A stretch of DNA of 64,000 nucleotides, from NCBI GenBank assembly GCA_021234155.1, contig JAJEKV010000080.1, forward strand, positions 1,782,182-1,846,181, given 5' to 3'. Position numbers and translations under genes: made by a program. The notes beneath the pieces are model-generated. The model was not told the origin of the DNA. It was given only the letters and a program-made list of their open reading frames with translations, and ran no database searches. Positions 1 through 10,640 of this stretch are shown here, piece by piece; position 1 is the first letter of the stretch; every line of letters starts with the position of its first letter. This DNA comes from Isoetes taiwanensis (Eukaryota; Streptophyta; Lycopodiopsida; Isoetales; Isoetaceae).

Positions 1-1422
1 CCACATCAGTATCGGAGATCTCAAATTCCCTCTGGAATTTGGTGTTTAGAAAGCTGGTGAAGATCCGGGTGACTATGAAATGCTGATGGGACGCCCCTTC
101 CTCCGGCAGGCTAAGAGCATTCACTATTGGGCAACTGATCAACTGGTCATCACCGATGGCACTTTAAACGCAACTATGGTTCTGGAAACGGGCAAGCTCA
201 TTTCTGTCGAACATGCTGAACCCTCGCTTTCTGACAGTGATTCCGAAGAAGCTCAAAATACTTATCATGTCTAGGCTCCTCCTGCGGGTCTTCCTCTGTC
301 TTCTTACCCGGAGTATGCAGATCCTTGGGATGAGATGACCCTTGATTAGGACCAGGCCGTGGCTGCTCTGCTTGACCCGTACCTCGCTCCTTGCAATCGC
401 ATTCAATGAGTCGATCATTTTTCGAACACGGACGCTCCTTTTGATGTTGTGGATGTTCATGCCGTCATGAAGCAATCCTTGCTTGATGATACTCAGCGGC
501 CTCTTTTCTTTACCACACAAAATGCTGCACCTCTGATAATGCTCCAACCTCCTGCTCATGTTGTTAAGGACATGGAAGTTGTCCCACATATTCAAACTCC
601 AGACGTGGAAGTTGTGGATCTTGGTGAAACTCAACCTGTTCGATTGGCTACCAATATCCCGCCAACTTATAAAACTCGTGCCATCACTTTATTCAAAAAG
701 TTCAAACATATCTTTGCATGGAGTTACAAAGACCTTTTCCAAAGTAAGCATGCTACCTTGTTACAAACCCGTGAGGCTCCTCAGGCCGAACAGCAAAAGA
801 CCACCACGCTCGCAGATCAGCAAGCTCAGTTACAGACCACCATTCAAGAACTCCTGACTCAATTTAAAGATAAAGACAAGCTTCTTACCGATCTCTAGAC
901 TTTGTATACAGAGTTAACTAAAGATTACACCAGTCGGCTTCACCAGGTTGCCCAAAGAGATGATCGTATCTCTGTTCTCGAAGGTCAAGTATCAGCACTT
1001 TAGGCACAGGTCATGCCTTTACAAACTCAGCTTGCAAACGCTCAAAAGCAGAAGCTCATTGATGACACTGAAATTGCAAGTCTTCAATTACAGCTTGCTA
1101 CTCAACGACCTTCCTCTTTACAGGCCACGCACTCTCATCGCAAAATTTGTGATAGTCCCGTCTCCTCGCTGAGAAAGATAATAGAATCCGTGACCTTGAC
1201 CACCAGTTGCAGCAGGCTATTCAATCTGCAGAGGAGGCTCAGAGTCAACATGAGACATACCTTCAGCTCGCTCTCACCATTACACACGATTTTTCAACTC
1301 CCTCCAGCTATCTGGACTATGTTGTCTCATGCCGTCATCTTTTTCTTCGTAAATGGTACTCAACAAATGGCAAAATTCATGAGCCCCTCAGCAGCACTGA
1401 TCTCCTCTGGGAATTAGCCTGA
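1..1422 (+). pseudogene. Ty3/gypsy-like retrotransposon remnant: protease tail and pre-RT segment
   Basis: The frame at 80-274 carries MLMGRPFLRQAKSIHYW, resembling the end of a retropepsin domain where plant gypsy proteases have an (I/L)LGRPFL motif. Further on (449-898) the segment KKFKHIFAWSYKDL matches the stretch just upstream of reverse transcriptase in plant gypsy elements (usually FAWSY-D). No RT follows. Instead the frame becomes Gln-rich and coiled-coil-like (residues QAEQQKTTTLADQQAQLQTT and similar repeats to about 1300). Stops and frame changes at about 274, 344, 898 and 1420 show decay. The 5' end lies outside the window. The gypsy assignment is inferred from motifs. The replacement of RT by a coiled-coil region could reflect a deletion or a non-autonomous derivative. 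Confidence 0.6.
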
Positions 1423-2858
1423 AGAAATCTTTGGTGCTCAGCATGGAACAAGTATTGCAGAAGCATAAGGACAAGTCTAATAGAGTAGAGAATAGAAATA
1501 CATGTTTTGTCATAGAAATGAGAGTAACTCCTTGAAGACCTCTGATCTGTTTTTTGTGCTCGAGAGGAGGAGAACATGGAGTATTGTTGTGTGAAGATGC
1601 TGATGTAGATAAGATTTACAACCCTGATTTAGATCTTTTTATACTGCATCCTAAAATATGAATGCCACATTTTATTTTATATATGACGACATTTGTGACT
1701 CCAGAGCAAAAAAATGCAACACATAAAATATAAGTTGTTTTTACATTGGAAGATGGATATTTTTGTGTAGCTCGGTCATAGACATCGTCACTGATTTGTG
1801 AGGAACGGATGCACTTTATCAACATTATTTAACAAAACAAAGATAGAAAGCTAGTAAATAACGACCTCACTGAAGGCATTCCAACTAAGATTTGTGGGCC
1901 TAAACTGAAGAAGCTGGGTTTCATAGAGAGTTTTCGACTACTTGCTCGATTTATTAGAAATGGCATTGGGGGTTCCACATCTTTACGGACTGGAAAGTAT
2001 TCTCAACGTTGCACCAGCAATCTCGCAGTGAACTCTTTATCAGGGGTGGTGGAGTTAGGTGAGCTTGGAGCCTGTTACAGAAATCATACTACTGATAGCA
2101 ATCTGTGCGCAATCAATGCATTAGTAGCATTGGTGGTAAATTAAACAATGGATTTGAGTGTGTCAATTGCACAATTTAGAATGCAGTCCTGGCCAAGAAG
2201 CATAGGCTTCAATGGTCTCATACGACTAAAGATGGGTGCTCATTCCCAATCCTAATTGACTAACACCTGGCCATGGATGGTTTGAACTTCCAAGCTCCTA
2301 ATACATCAATATTTGAATAGGAAAAGCTATAAATTGCAAGAATCGCACTTGCCAAATTTTCTCTTGCCCTTCACTTTGCGACCTCTGGCAAGAATTGAGC
2401 ATGCTAGATTGAAAATGCCATTTTTAAAAGGGAGAATGTAGGAAAGGTAAGATTCGTTGTTCCATTTGAAAGACTCAAAGTAACTTTACTCTCAATACGG
2501 TGATACGTTCGCAGGACAACCCTTTCCAAGAAAGATAGAAAGAGTGTGACGCTGGAGGACACTATCAAACATATATAATCTCAGGGTTACAGTGCACCAT
2601 AATGTTGGTAATTTTCGGCTATTACCTTTTTACGTTTAACAATAGTCTATAACCTGCATAGTTGATGACGTGCACAAAAATATGTGTTACATTATAATGC
2701 GTGTCTTTTCCCTCCATCAAACAACTAAAACCTGAAAATCCCATAGCAGAATTGAGTAAGCCCGTCACGAGGTTCAGATCTGGCTCTCAAAGAATGAAAT
2801 AAACCCCCACACACATTTTTATGGGCATGCATTTCTCAATCTAGAAATCATATAGTAT
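1423..2858. other. Non-coding stretch inside the gypsy remnant; nothing recognised
   Basis: About 1.4 kb of AT-rich sequence without an ORF above 70 codons and without recognisable protein motifs. Coding-like sequence of the same strand lies on both sides, so this may be an inserted element or degraded internal sequence. I see no clear terminal repeats at its edges. Confidence 0.4.
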
Positions 2859-4300
2859 ATGCATAATGTCATTTTTATGCCATTGAAGATAAAGGTCTTT
2901 TCTGTACTCTCTTGGTCTATGGCCTTCTTACCTGTGATGATCAGGAATTTTTCATCTTCCGCCTGGTTCAGCCTATGGTCTATGTCATTCATGATTTCTA
3001 CCTGGCTGATACCCTGGACAAGTTTGATGATGGGCCAAACCGTGCTTTCAGTGGCAATGAACTTGCTCAATGGCTTTTGTTGCCTGTGAACAAATACTTG
3101 TAGGATCTGACACACGCCACCACCTTCAAGGAGGAATATATGCCAGAACTTGCTCATCACCTTCCCCTCTGGATTCCTGAAACTCTGCAACAAGTGCGCA
3201 GGAATTTATCGAAAGATGTGGGAATTCAATTTGCCCAGATTTATTTACAGCATCTTGGCGGATATAACACTCTTCGTGTTTATCTGGACAGTCAAACCAT
3301 CCCCACGGAATGGGTCTCTCCTCCTGTGAATACCTTGCTCCCCTGTTCCGACTGGGAACAATGGTGTCAAAACTTAGATGCTGATCTTGTTCAGGAATTC
3401 CGTGAGCAGGCCACGATGCAGCCTCAACCGGATACTCATCTTTATGCATCTCTGGGAGCGCCTCCACGCCGTCGATATCTCACGTCTGACTAGCGTCTCC
3501 CATTTTGGACCACGGTTCTGGCTGGTCATGCGGATTGGACTCTTGCTCATATTTCTACAGACCTCCGGTGGGATCCCCATTTTGTTCGTCGCTCTGTCTG
3601 GCAAGAAGGTGATACATTGGAGCGCAAAGGGGGGTTCACATAGTTATAGCCGTACAATTCATGTGAGTGACCCAAAAGGGTTTATTTTTTACTTGAACCA
3701 TACATATACTCTTATCGAGGGGGCTTTTTTTAGGTGACTCTGGTTCAATATGTGGCTGAAATGGGGGTTTTTGGAAGATTTCTAAGGCATATACAAGGGG
3801 GTTTTTGGCGACCCCTTGCACACACATGTGGTACCCCCTATATGATAGGTGCACCCCCCGGGTGGAGCGCACTCGCAATTGGATTTATATCCCCAATGAA
3901 GGCTGGCAGATGTCTACTCACGTTGTCTGGGGTCTCACCCAGTTTTTGGAGTGTGCTGCTACCTCCCCGGATCCTTCTGTCCATCGACAAGCTTGTTTCT
4001 GTGCAGCATTAAAGTGTCTTCTCTTGTGTTCTCTTGCACATAAGCGACCTATTTATTATTGCAATCCTAATGCAAGTGCAAGTGCCTTTGGACTTCAGAC
4101 ATGTCTTCTCATGGAATGCCAATATGTACCTGCGGAAGCTCACCGTGCCCTTGAAGACATGGTGCAGTCTAGTTTACTCATTGATGCGACCCCTACAATT
4201 GGTCTCAATACTCTCGAGGCCCTCAAGGAACGGCAAGAACTCATCACGACGTGTCATTCAGGGTCACGCCCTCATAGCCATTAAGATGATTTTCAAGTTC
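2859..4300 (+). pseudogene. Unrecognised ORF of the gypsy-like element, split by a MITE
   Basis: Coding-like plus-strand sequence between the protease/pre-RT remnant and the 3' LTR. Open segments are 2912-3103, 3140-3493 (117 codons, rich in Trp, Leu and Gln) and 3863-4284. They contain segments such as PLWIPETLQQVRRNL and NWIYIPNEGWQMSTHVVWGL. I do not recognise the family. Its place directly before a polypurine tract is where an extra 3' ORF (env-like or accessory) would lie in a plant retrotransposon. A stop near 3493 and frame changes show that it is decayed. The frame at 3600-3626 continues exactly at 3872 once the inserted element and one target-site copy are ignored, so this really was one reading frame. 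Confidence 0.45.
3627..3862. mobile_element. 236-bp MULE-like MITE with 9-bp target duplication
   Basis: The nine bases TGGAGCGCA occur at 3618-3626 and again at 3863-3871, flanking a 236-bp non-coding block. The block starts AAGGGGGGTTCACATAG and its other end reads, reverse-complemented, CCCGGGGGGTGCACCTAT, so it has short imperfect terminal inverted repeats around GGGGGGTKCAC. A 9-bp target duplication is the hallmark of Mutator-like transposons. Removing the block and one copy of the 9 bases restores the surrounding reading frame, which independently supports both boundaries. It is too short to encode a transposase and is therefore non-autonomous. Confidence 0.75.
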
Positions 4301-4355
4301 CTGGTTTCCCGCCTCCTGAAACTGTTCCTGCTTATCTCTCCTCCGAGTGTCATTT

Positions 4356-4366
4356 GGTGGGGAGAG
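4356..4366 (+). promoter_or_regulatory. Polypurine tract before the 3' LTR
   Basis: GGTGGGGAGAG lies immediately before TGTTAG, the inferred first bases of the LTR. This is the position of the plus-strand priming site of LTR retrotransposons. Confidence 0.6.
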
Positions 4367-4866
4367 TGTTAGTCCTGTACGTCCAGGTACATGACTATTC
4401 ATGAAGACCACGGAGCAAGGTAGGAATAAGGCAGGACCAGTTCAAGCATCGGGTAGTAGACCCACGCCCCCGCCGAAACCTACGCAGAAGACCACGCTTG
4501 GGTCTAAGAAGAGACAAAGAACAGATAAATGACGGCTCCCATGGAAGTACAGTCTAGAGTCAGCGCGATTCCAGGCACATAAAGAAGGCACTATCAGATT
4601 CCCGGAAAATCAGGCTCTGATCCAGGAGTTGGTAGCGAGATCTGCCAAACACCTATTTTGGGCCCAATGTCGTTGTACTATATATATGAGCAGAGATAGA
4701 ACTCATGTTTTTAGATGAGCATTAGTCCTTATATCCTGTTTCCCTCTCGATTTTCGAGAGCTTATATACACTTAGTGATACCAAGAAAGCCTGATTTCTT
4801 CTTATTGCTTGGTGTTATCTATTTTCTGTTTTCTCTTTGCTGTTCTCTTGCAAAATCCCGCTGACA
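4367..4866 (+). mobile_element. 3' LTR of the gypsy-like element (end inferred)
   Basis: The LTR begins TGTTAG directly after a polypurine tract. A plausible end is CTGACA at 4861-4866, whose reverse complement TGTCAG nearly mirrors the start. That gives about 500 bp. A TATATATGAG stretch near 4680 could be the LTR promoter. The upstream LTR lies outside the window, so the end and the target duplication cannot be confirmed here. Confidence 0.5.
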
Positions 4867-4908
4867 CTCGGCCAGATTCTTCCGCTTGATCCAAGGGTCC
4901 TCATAGGG

Positions 4909-5238
4909 TCAGTTCTTGCGTGAGATCTCGAACCCACTCCAAACAGACTTATAGCGAGCTCTTAGCACAACTTGACCTTTCCGAAAGCAACAAAGACCAG
5001 CCACACACCTTGTGTCACAAAATGACGAAAGGGCATCAAAGAAACTAAGTGGGACATCTTGCCCAGACAGCCCCAGTGTCACAGAGACATCAATTGCCTC
5101 CCAGTTCATTGCAAGACTGGGCATGGCAGGATTAGGCATGACAGAGGAATTACCGGTCTGCACAGAACTTGAATCCACAGGGGCAGCATGAGCCTTGCCC
5201 TTTCTAGCTGTTTTCCTCATAAACATGATCACAAACAA
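4909..5238 (-). CDS. Unrecognised 109-codon ORF between an LTR and the TIM21 gene
   Basis: An uninterrupted minus-strand ORF starting at 5238 and ending with a TGA at 4909-4911. The N-terminus is basic (MRKTARKGKAHAA). The middle is rich in Pro, Ser and Met, and the C-terminal part contains two close Cys residues (AGLCCFRKGQVVLRARYKSVW). Downstream of the stop a second frame stays open for a short distance (a peptide of the form YEDPWIKRKNLAECQ), so this may be the start of a longer gene or retroelement ORF cut by the inferred LTR end at about 4866. No family was recognised. It could be chance, a 5' exon, or the start of a mobile-element ORF1. Confidence 0.25.
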   Translation of the reverse strand: MFVIMFMRKTARKGKAHAAPVDSSSVQTGNSSVMPNPAMPSLAMNWEAIDVSVTLGLSGQDVPLSFFDALSSFCDTRCVAGLCCFRKGQVVLRARYKSVWSGFEISRKN

Positions 5239-5787
5239 AACTTACAAAACAAAGGGGAACCAACAAGGCGTCCACCCGTATGCCGTCGCTGGAGAAGAAG
5301 CTGCCGAAATGATATGGGCGACCCCAATTGCAAGCACAGGAGGATGCCGACACCTTCAGAAACCAAAATTAGAAGGGCTTTCCATGATCGCCATGTATGG
5401 TAGCTCGCACGGGTTACCCTATCTGCTTGACCTTTGCCAAAACAGAAAATACTCCTCCTTCCCAAAACCCAGATGCCACCGTCATCTTTCTACGTATTTA
5501 CATACCAATACTACCCACAACCTTTAAAGATCTTACGTTAGAAAACTACGGTTCTTGATCGGGCAGGCATTATCTTCAATTCAATTGACCCGACCGATTT
5601 ACAAATGCACTTGATGACTTTTATTTTACCATTACCACATCGTAATTTACAAGTAAATGATAATTCTTTTATTCACTAGAACTAGAACTTGAACTTGAAA
5701 TATTAAGGACTAGGGTTTAACGAATTCTGCCGGATCAATCCGGCTATGGCAGACGGGTTGTTTCCCACTACTTTCTAACCTTTAGAG

Positions 5788-7321
5788 ATGATGGCGGCTC
5801 GATACTCCAGACATCGTCCTTTTACAAGAAATGGTGCCAGCTTGATCCGCTCTATATGGAATGGCAGCAAGGGAATCCGAGATTTATCCAATGATAACAT
5901 GCTCATGGTGAGTACTTGGGCACTTACTTATCTCTGTCTGTATATTCTAATCTTAACCTAGGTTTCGTGTATTGTATTGCTGCGAGCATTATGAAAAGAG
6001 AAAAGTTGGCCTTTACAAACTGTAATGAATATTAAGCCTTAGAGTAATACTCATATTGTTTCTTAGTTGCAGGTACATAAAGATGTTGGTGGAAGAAGTA
6101 GCTTAGCTGGCTCTGAGTCGTTTTTTCGTAAGTTTCTCTCCCATTGACATTAACAAAATAGAGGGACATGGTTAAGCATCTGTCTAATTTGCATTGAACA
6201 ATTCAGCTAGTTTTAGATGTCCGGAAGAAAATCTTATTCCTAGCTATTGACCGAAATGTAGCTTTACTTCAAGAAACAAATAAATGCATTTTGTGAAAGT
6301 CTATGAGAAGAATGTCTTAACTTGTCCTCACCTTTTTTCTTCAGTTTGCAGGCCATCCTTGGTTCGAAGATTGCACGAGCTAGGAAGCTCTAGGGTTGGC
6401 CAATCTTCTGCTGCTTATCAAACATCAAATAACAGAATTGCAAAGTTGTTGTTTTCTCCATCACTAGGATGTCGGGCTGCACTTCTTTCTACGCAGCAAA
6501 CACATCAGGTAAGATGAGAAAAAGAAGGCCTCTGCCATCTTCCCAACATGTAAATTATATATTTATCTTCCTTTACCTAGCAGGATGGAAGGAAAGACAT
6601 CACAAAACAGGAAGAGGAGGATCCTTTTGATACTCTCACGGATCGAATACCAGAAAGACCAGTTTCTGTTGCAGAAGGGGCATCTTACAGTCTAGTAATT
6701 ATTGCAGGATTGGCCGTGGCTGCTGCTGCCGTGTATGCAGTGTTTAAGGAATTAATTCTTGAACCAGCAGAGTAATTCTCTTTCTGATCTAACATTTGCA
6801 TCACATGCCTTCTTATCTTCTATCTAAGACTGTCAACTGGGTGCAGGTATAAGATATTTTCCAAGTCTTTGGATAGAGTAAAACATGATAGTCAGGTGAA
6901 AAGCTTGTTAACATATTTTGTCTTCTAGGCAGTCCTTTCAATATTTGACTAAGTATTTTTTACTAAAATTCAGGTAACAGTACGGCTAGGGACTCCCATC
7001 AAGGGTTACGGACAAGAAAGTAGAAATAGGGCAGCCAGACAACGTATACCAAATAGGATATGGAAAGATGAATTAGGCATTGAACATGTTGAGGTACATT
7101 TCGTTTATGTAAATGTTGTCTTGATTTATATAAGCTAAACGGCAATGCATTTGTTTTCTCAGATTAATTTTTATATTAGAGGGCCAAATGGATCCGGGAA
7201 AGTTTATAGCGAAATGTTCAAGGATAAAACAGACAGGAAGTGGAGGTTTACATACCTTATAGTGGATGTCACATCACCAACACCTGTCCGCTTGATGTTG
7301 GAATCATATATTCCCTCCTGA
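5788..7321 (+). CDS. TIM21: TIM21-like mitochondrial import inner membrane translocase subunit, 7 exons
   Basis: The exons are 5788-5907, 6073-6127, 6345-6508, 6584-6771, 6847-6895, 6974-7093 and 7163-7321. All introns are GT-AG and all junction phases fit, giving 855 nt (284 aa). The protein has a basic, Ser/Arg-rich N-terminus fitting a mitochondrial presequence, an acidic linker ([11 protein letters not shown]), one membrane segment at about residues 148-167 ([20 protein letters not shown]), and a C-terminal intermembrane-space domain ([39 protein letters not shown]) typical of TIM21. In other eukaryotes TIM21 joins the TIM23 presequence translocase and contacts the TOM complex and respiratory chain complexes. 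The start is the first of two adjacent ATG codons. It looks intact, and its 3' end converges on the CBS/PB1 gene about 3.3 kb away. Confidence 0.92.
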
Positions 7322-8630
7322 TATGTAGGGCTAACATGGTTTTTCAATCCCTTTTTAGTTTTCTCTCACTCTGGAATTTGACATAATCTGAGGAAGGCTC
7401 CAACGTAATAACTGTGCAGATGGGAAATATTTATCATTTATTTGAGAAATCTCACATATATATGGATATAATGTAATATAAACAACTGGGCCACTTTCCT
7501 GCTGGTCTAAGGGAAAGCTCTTAGTTTGCATATGCACAATAGCATTCCTGATTTCAAAATAAGAAATAGATTGTTACAGTCCTGTACGAATGACAACTGG
7601 AATGACAACTGAACCCAGGGGACCTGAGAGGCTCCTTGTAACCATCATGTGGTATATCTTGGGTTCGTGCATCCCACAGAAAGATCAGCGTACCAACGTG
7701 AGCACAACCAAAGAATATGGCATTTAAAACCAAAACAATAGCGTTGCAATTGTATAGCAAATTAATCCTCAAATGTCCTCTTAAAAATGTATCATCAAAC
7801 TTTTATAAGCTTAAACTTGGTCCGAATCATTTTTCTGCAATGTACACATTAAAATAGCATTTGTTTTTTTAAATTGACAAATAAAACACGATTGCATGTA
7901 ATTCAACCATTGACATACTACTGCTGCTATGCACGGCACCTTGACAAGAAAAACCAGCAGCTTTAGAACAAGGCACAAATGACTATGACATGTTTCCTCA
8001 CTTGTGGAACTCAAATTCATCCGAATAATCTTGGATTTTACATCTAGTACCTTTATCATGTTTATATATTACGCTAGATTCTCGATGCTTTATGCTACAC
8101 ATGAAGTCAAAGCTTCCCAAACTAAGAAATGGGACCTTCAACTACACTTCTTACTGAAGCATCCACTACATGTGATTTTAACTTATTCTAGGATATGCTC
8201 TTATTTTGGTTTATCTTAATAAATCTTCGTTCATAAGCTCTCGTGCTGCTGCATTGTAGAAGCCCAGTTGTTGCATTTGATGGAAGGAGCTCTAGATAGT
8301 TGAAGACTGGGTTTCACTACAAGATACCATAGTCCGTGTATTTGCTAAGTTTTCTTGTTTCGGGTGATGTCGGGCTTTATCGGGGGTGGCAAACATTGAT
8401 GCATTTGAGATTTGATGTAATTCATTGCTGTTTCTTTTTTGTTGTGAAAGTCCTATACGGCATTTGGAAAACTTATTATATTAAAGCTATTTGTAGAGCA
8501 AACAATAGCAAACACTAGGGTTCGTAGGTTTTAGGCATTTGCGATAAGTAGAAATTATACCATGTAAAATTTGCTCGGTCTGCCTAACGCATGAGTTACT
8601 TATCTACATAACTTTAATCATTTTAAGACA
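7322..8630. other. Intergenic region after TIM21; no gene recognised
   Basis: AT-rich sequence that should include the TIM21 3' UTR. The scattered ORFs are under 90 codons, lie on both strands and have no recognisable motifs. I see no element boundaries. Confidence 0.5.
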
Positions 8631-8718
8631 GACAAATAGGCAAGCAGGCAGGCAGGCAGGCGGACGGGCGGACGGGATGGACGGATAGACAGCCAGCCAG
8701 CTAGCCAGCCAGGCAGGT
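8629..8718. repeat. Tetranucleotide-type microsatellite
   Basis: A run of imperfect four-base units: GACA, then CAGG repeated, CGGA/CGGG, GGAC/GGAT, and finally CAGC/TAGC and CAGG. The changing unit suggests successive expansions of related tetramers. Confidence 0.85.
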
Positions 8719-9399
8719 AAGATTTTTAACATCCGCGAAGATCGATTGGCCATGCGACCCAACAACAACTTATTTTCACTTTGCGTCCATAAATATGTAT
8801 GACATTGATTAGCATTATCCATGGTAAAAAAAAATTCCATAACAAAAACTGAACCTGGAAACACAGCTCTTTCGAATTGTTTCCATATTTGGAAGCTGTA
8901 GATTTACTTGAAGCCATTAGATTAGAGTTCTGCAATCATTTTTACCCTCAGGTTTTAATTTTTTTTTTGTTGAAAAACATGATGGCCGTTGGATTGGCTT
9001 GTTGCTTCAATGGTGGCTTTTGTGCGGCTGAAGATCATAATGTTTCTATTTTGGGTTGTGCAGCATGAAAACCAAGTGTCTCTTCTTCGATCCTAAGTAA
9101 AGAAATGGGCGCTTGAGGGAGATAGGACAGGTACGATTGTTTTGCAAAGAATGGATTACAAAGGAGCGCTTGACAGTAGGACATATAGGTTTGTTTGCTT
9201 GAAGGTCTTGAATTGTCTCGGATTTTGCACAAACAGGACGCATTGCTGAATTTGCACACGTGATGATGGGTAGCGATGTCAGAGAGTAAATTTGGGGCAT
9301 TCGGTTTGGAGCATCTAGACCCCTCTGTATAAAACCATAGGGGAGCAAGCCAAAACCAACGGCGCACATCTTTTAAATCTTTTTAAAAGCCCATTAGAA

Positions 9400-9489
9400 T
9401 CCATAGCATAGTAGAGTCCATAGTCATGATATCCATGTTTTGTGTCCATAGCATAGTAGAGTCCATAGTCATGATATCCATGTTTTGTC
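9400..9489. repeat. Tandem duplication, 45-bp unit, two copies
   Basis: Two nearly identical 45-bp copies start with TCCATAGCATAGTAGAGTCC at 9400 and 9445. Part of the unit (ATAGTCATGATATCCATGTTTTGTCTAC) recurs at about 9729-9758, where a larger segment is duplicated. Confidence 0.9.
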
Positions 9490-10065
9490 TACTCTCCATA
9501 TTAAAAAAACATATCTCCATCCATGAGTTGCATGTTGTATCCTTCTAGTTCTTTGAAATTATAAGATGATAGACCCAAAAATCTTAAACTTAAATACGTA
9601 AACCCTAAACCCTACAGTCATTAATCCAAGACCTAAACCTTAGACTAATGCCTGTCTTGATTCGATAAATCTTAAATATTCCATTGATCCAAAGTATAGA
9701 CTCTGAAAGTTGTAAATTTACTTGATGCCATAGTCATGATATCCATGTTTTGTCTACTTTCCATAATTAAGAAATCAAAAGTAAGTGAAGTAGTTTGATA
9801 CGTATTATAGCATGCTATACTCCATCCAGTTGCATGTTGAACTATTTTGATGCAGATGACGTACAATTGCATCCTCCCTTCATGAGTTGCATGTTGCAGC
9901 CTTTCAGTTCTTTAAACTTGTTATATAATAAACTCGTAAATTTTAAACCTAAATATGTAAACCCTAAATCATACAATCGTTAACCCTATACCTAAAAATC
10001 CTAAACCCTAAACTAATGCATTGATGGTGTCTTGATTCAATAAATCTTAAATATTCCATTGGTCC
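9474..10065. repeat. Diverged duplication of about 200-300 bp with interstitial telomere-like motifs
   Basis: The blocks 9474-9690 and 9735-10065 share their order of sub-motifs: ATCCATGTTTTGTCTACT, GAGTTGCATGTTG, AGTTCTTT-AAA, TAAACCCTAAA runs, CTTGATTC-ATAAATCTTAAA and TATTCCATTG. The second copy carries extra sequence. The CCCTAAA-type motifs (around 9599-9613, 9958-9968 and 9998-10013) resemble plant telomere repeats, but they are few and interrupted. Confidence 0.6.
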
Positions 10066-10216
10066 AAAACGTTTTTGGACTCCATTGGTTGTTTCTTAAA
10101 CCAAGGTCTATAGGGAATCTAATTGGTTGGCCAAGTATTCCATTGGTCCAAAAAGTTTCTGGACTCCATTGGTTGTTTCTTAAACCAAGGTCTATAGGGA
10201 CTCTAATTGGTTGGCC
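10053..10216. repeat. Tandem duplication, 84-bp unit, two copies
   Basis: The unit beginning ATTCCATTGGTCCAAAA at 10053 repeats at 10137 with only a few substitutions, and the second copy ends near GGTTGGCC at 10216. It lies between the convergent TIM21 and CBS/PB1 genes. Confidence 0.92.
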
Positions 10217-10640
10217 TTTTAAGGAGCAAAGCCTCTTAAACTGCGAGTTTTGAGAATTGTGCTCGTTGCAAACAAAATTCAAGTAAACAAATGCGGTGTA
10301 TAGTCCCTCATTTTCAATGTGGTCTAGAGTTCTGTCAATTATGTGAAAATATTTTCAAACATGAACTTCAGATCAAGCTGATGATTGTGGGAGTGTGAAC
10401 ATCCAGGTGCTTTTTGTATTGGTGTGATGTTTAATTGAAATGCAATCCAACTTGTAAAAGCTTCAAGCTCTAAAGTAACTTGGATGTATTTATGCACATA
10501 AATATGGCCTCGTACAAAACTCTAGACAGGTAGAACATGAGCATGTTCAACTATCCTTGGAAAATGCCCGATAATTGCTTCTACTGTTTAAGTCGCCACG
10601 TACCTCCTTTACTCTTGGTTGTAGTTCCCACACTAATATG
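10217..10640. other. 3' flank of the CBS/PB1 gene; no separate gene
   Basis: About 420 bp without a supported ORF. It probably contains the 3' UTR of the minus-strand CBS/PB1 gene, whose stop codon is at 10641-10643. Confidence 0.5.

Noticed and set aside
9599-10013. Interstitial telomere array
   Set aside because: The CCCTAAA motifs are only one to three units long and interrupted, too few for a telomere-derived array.
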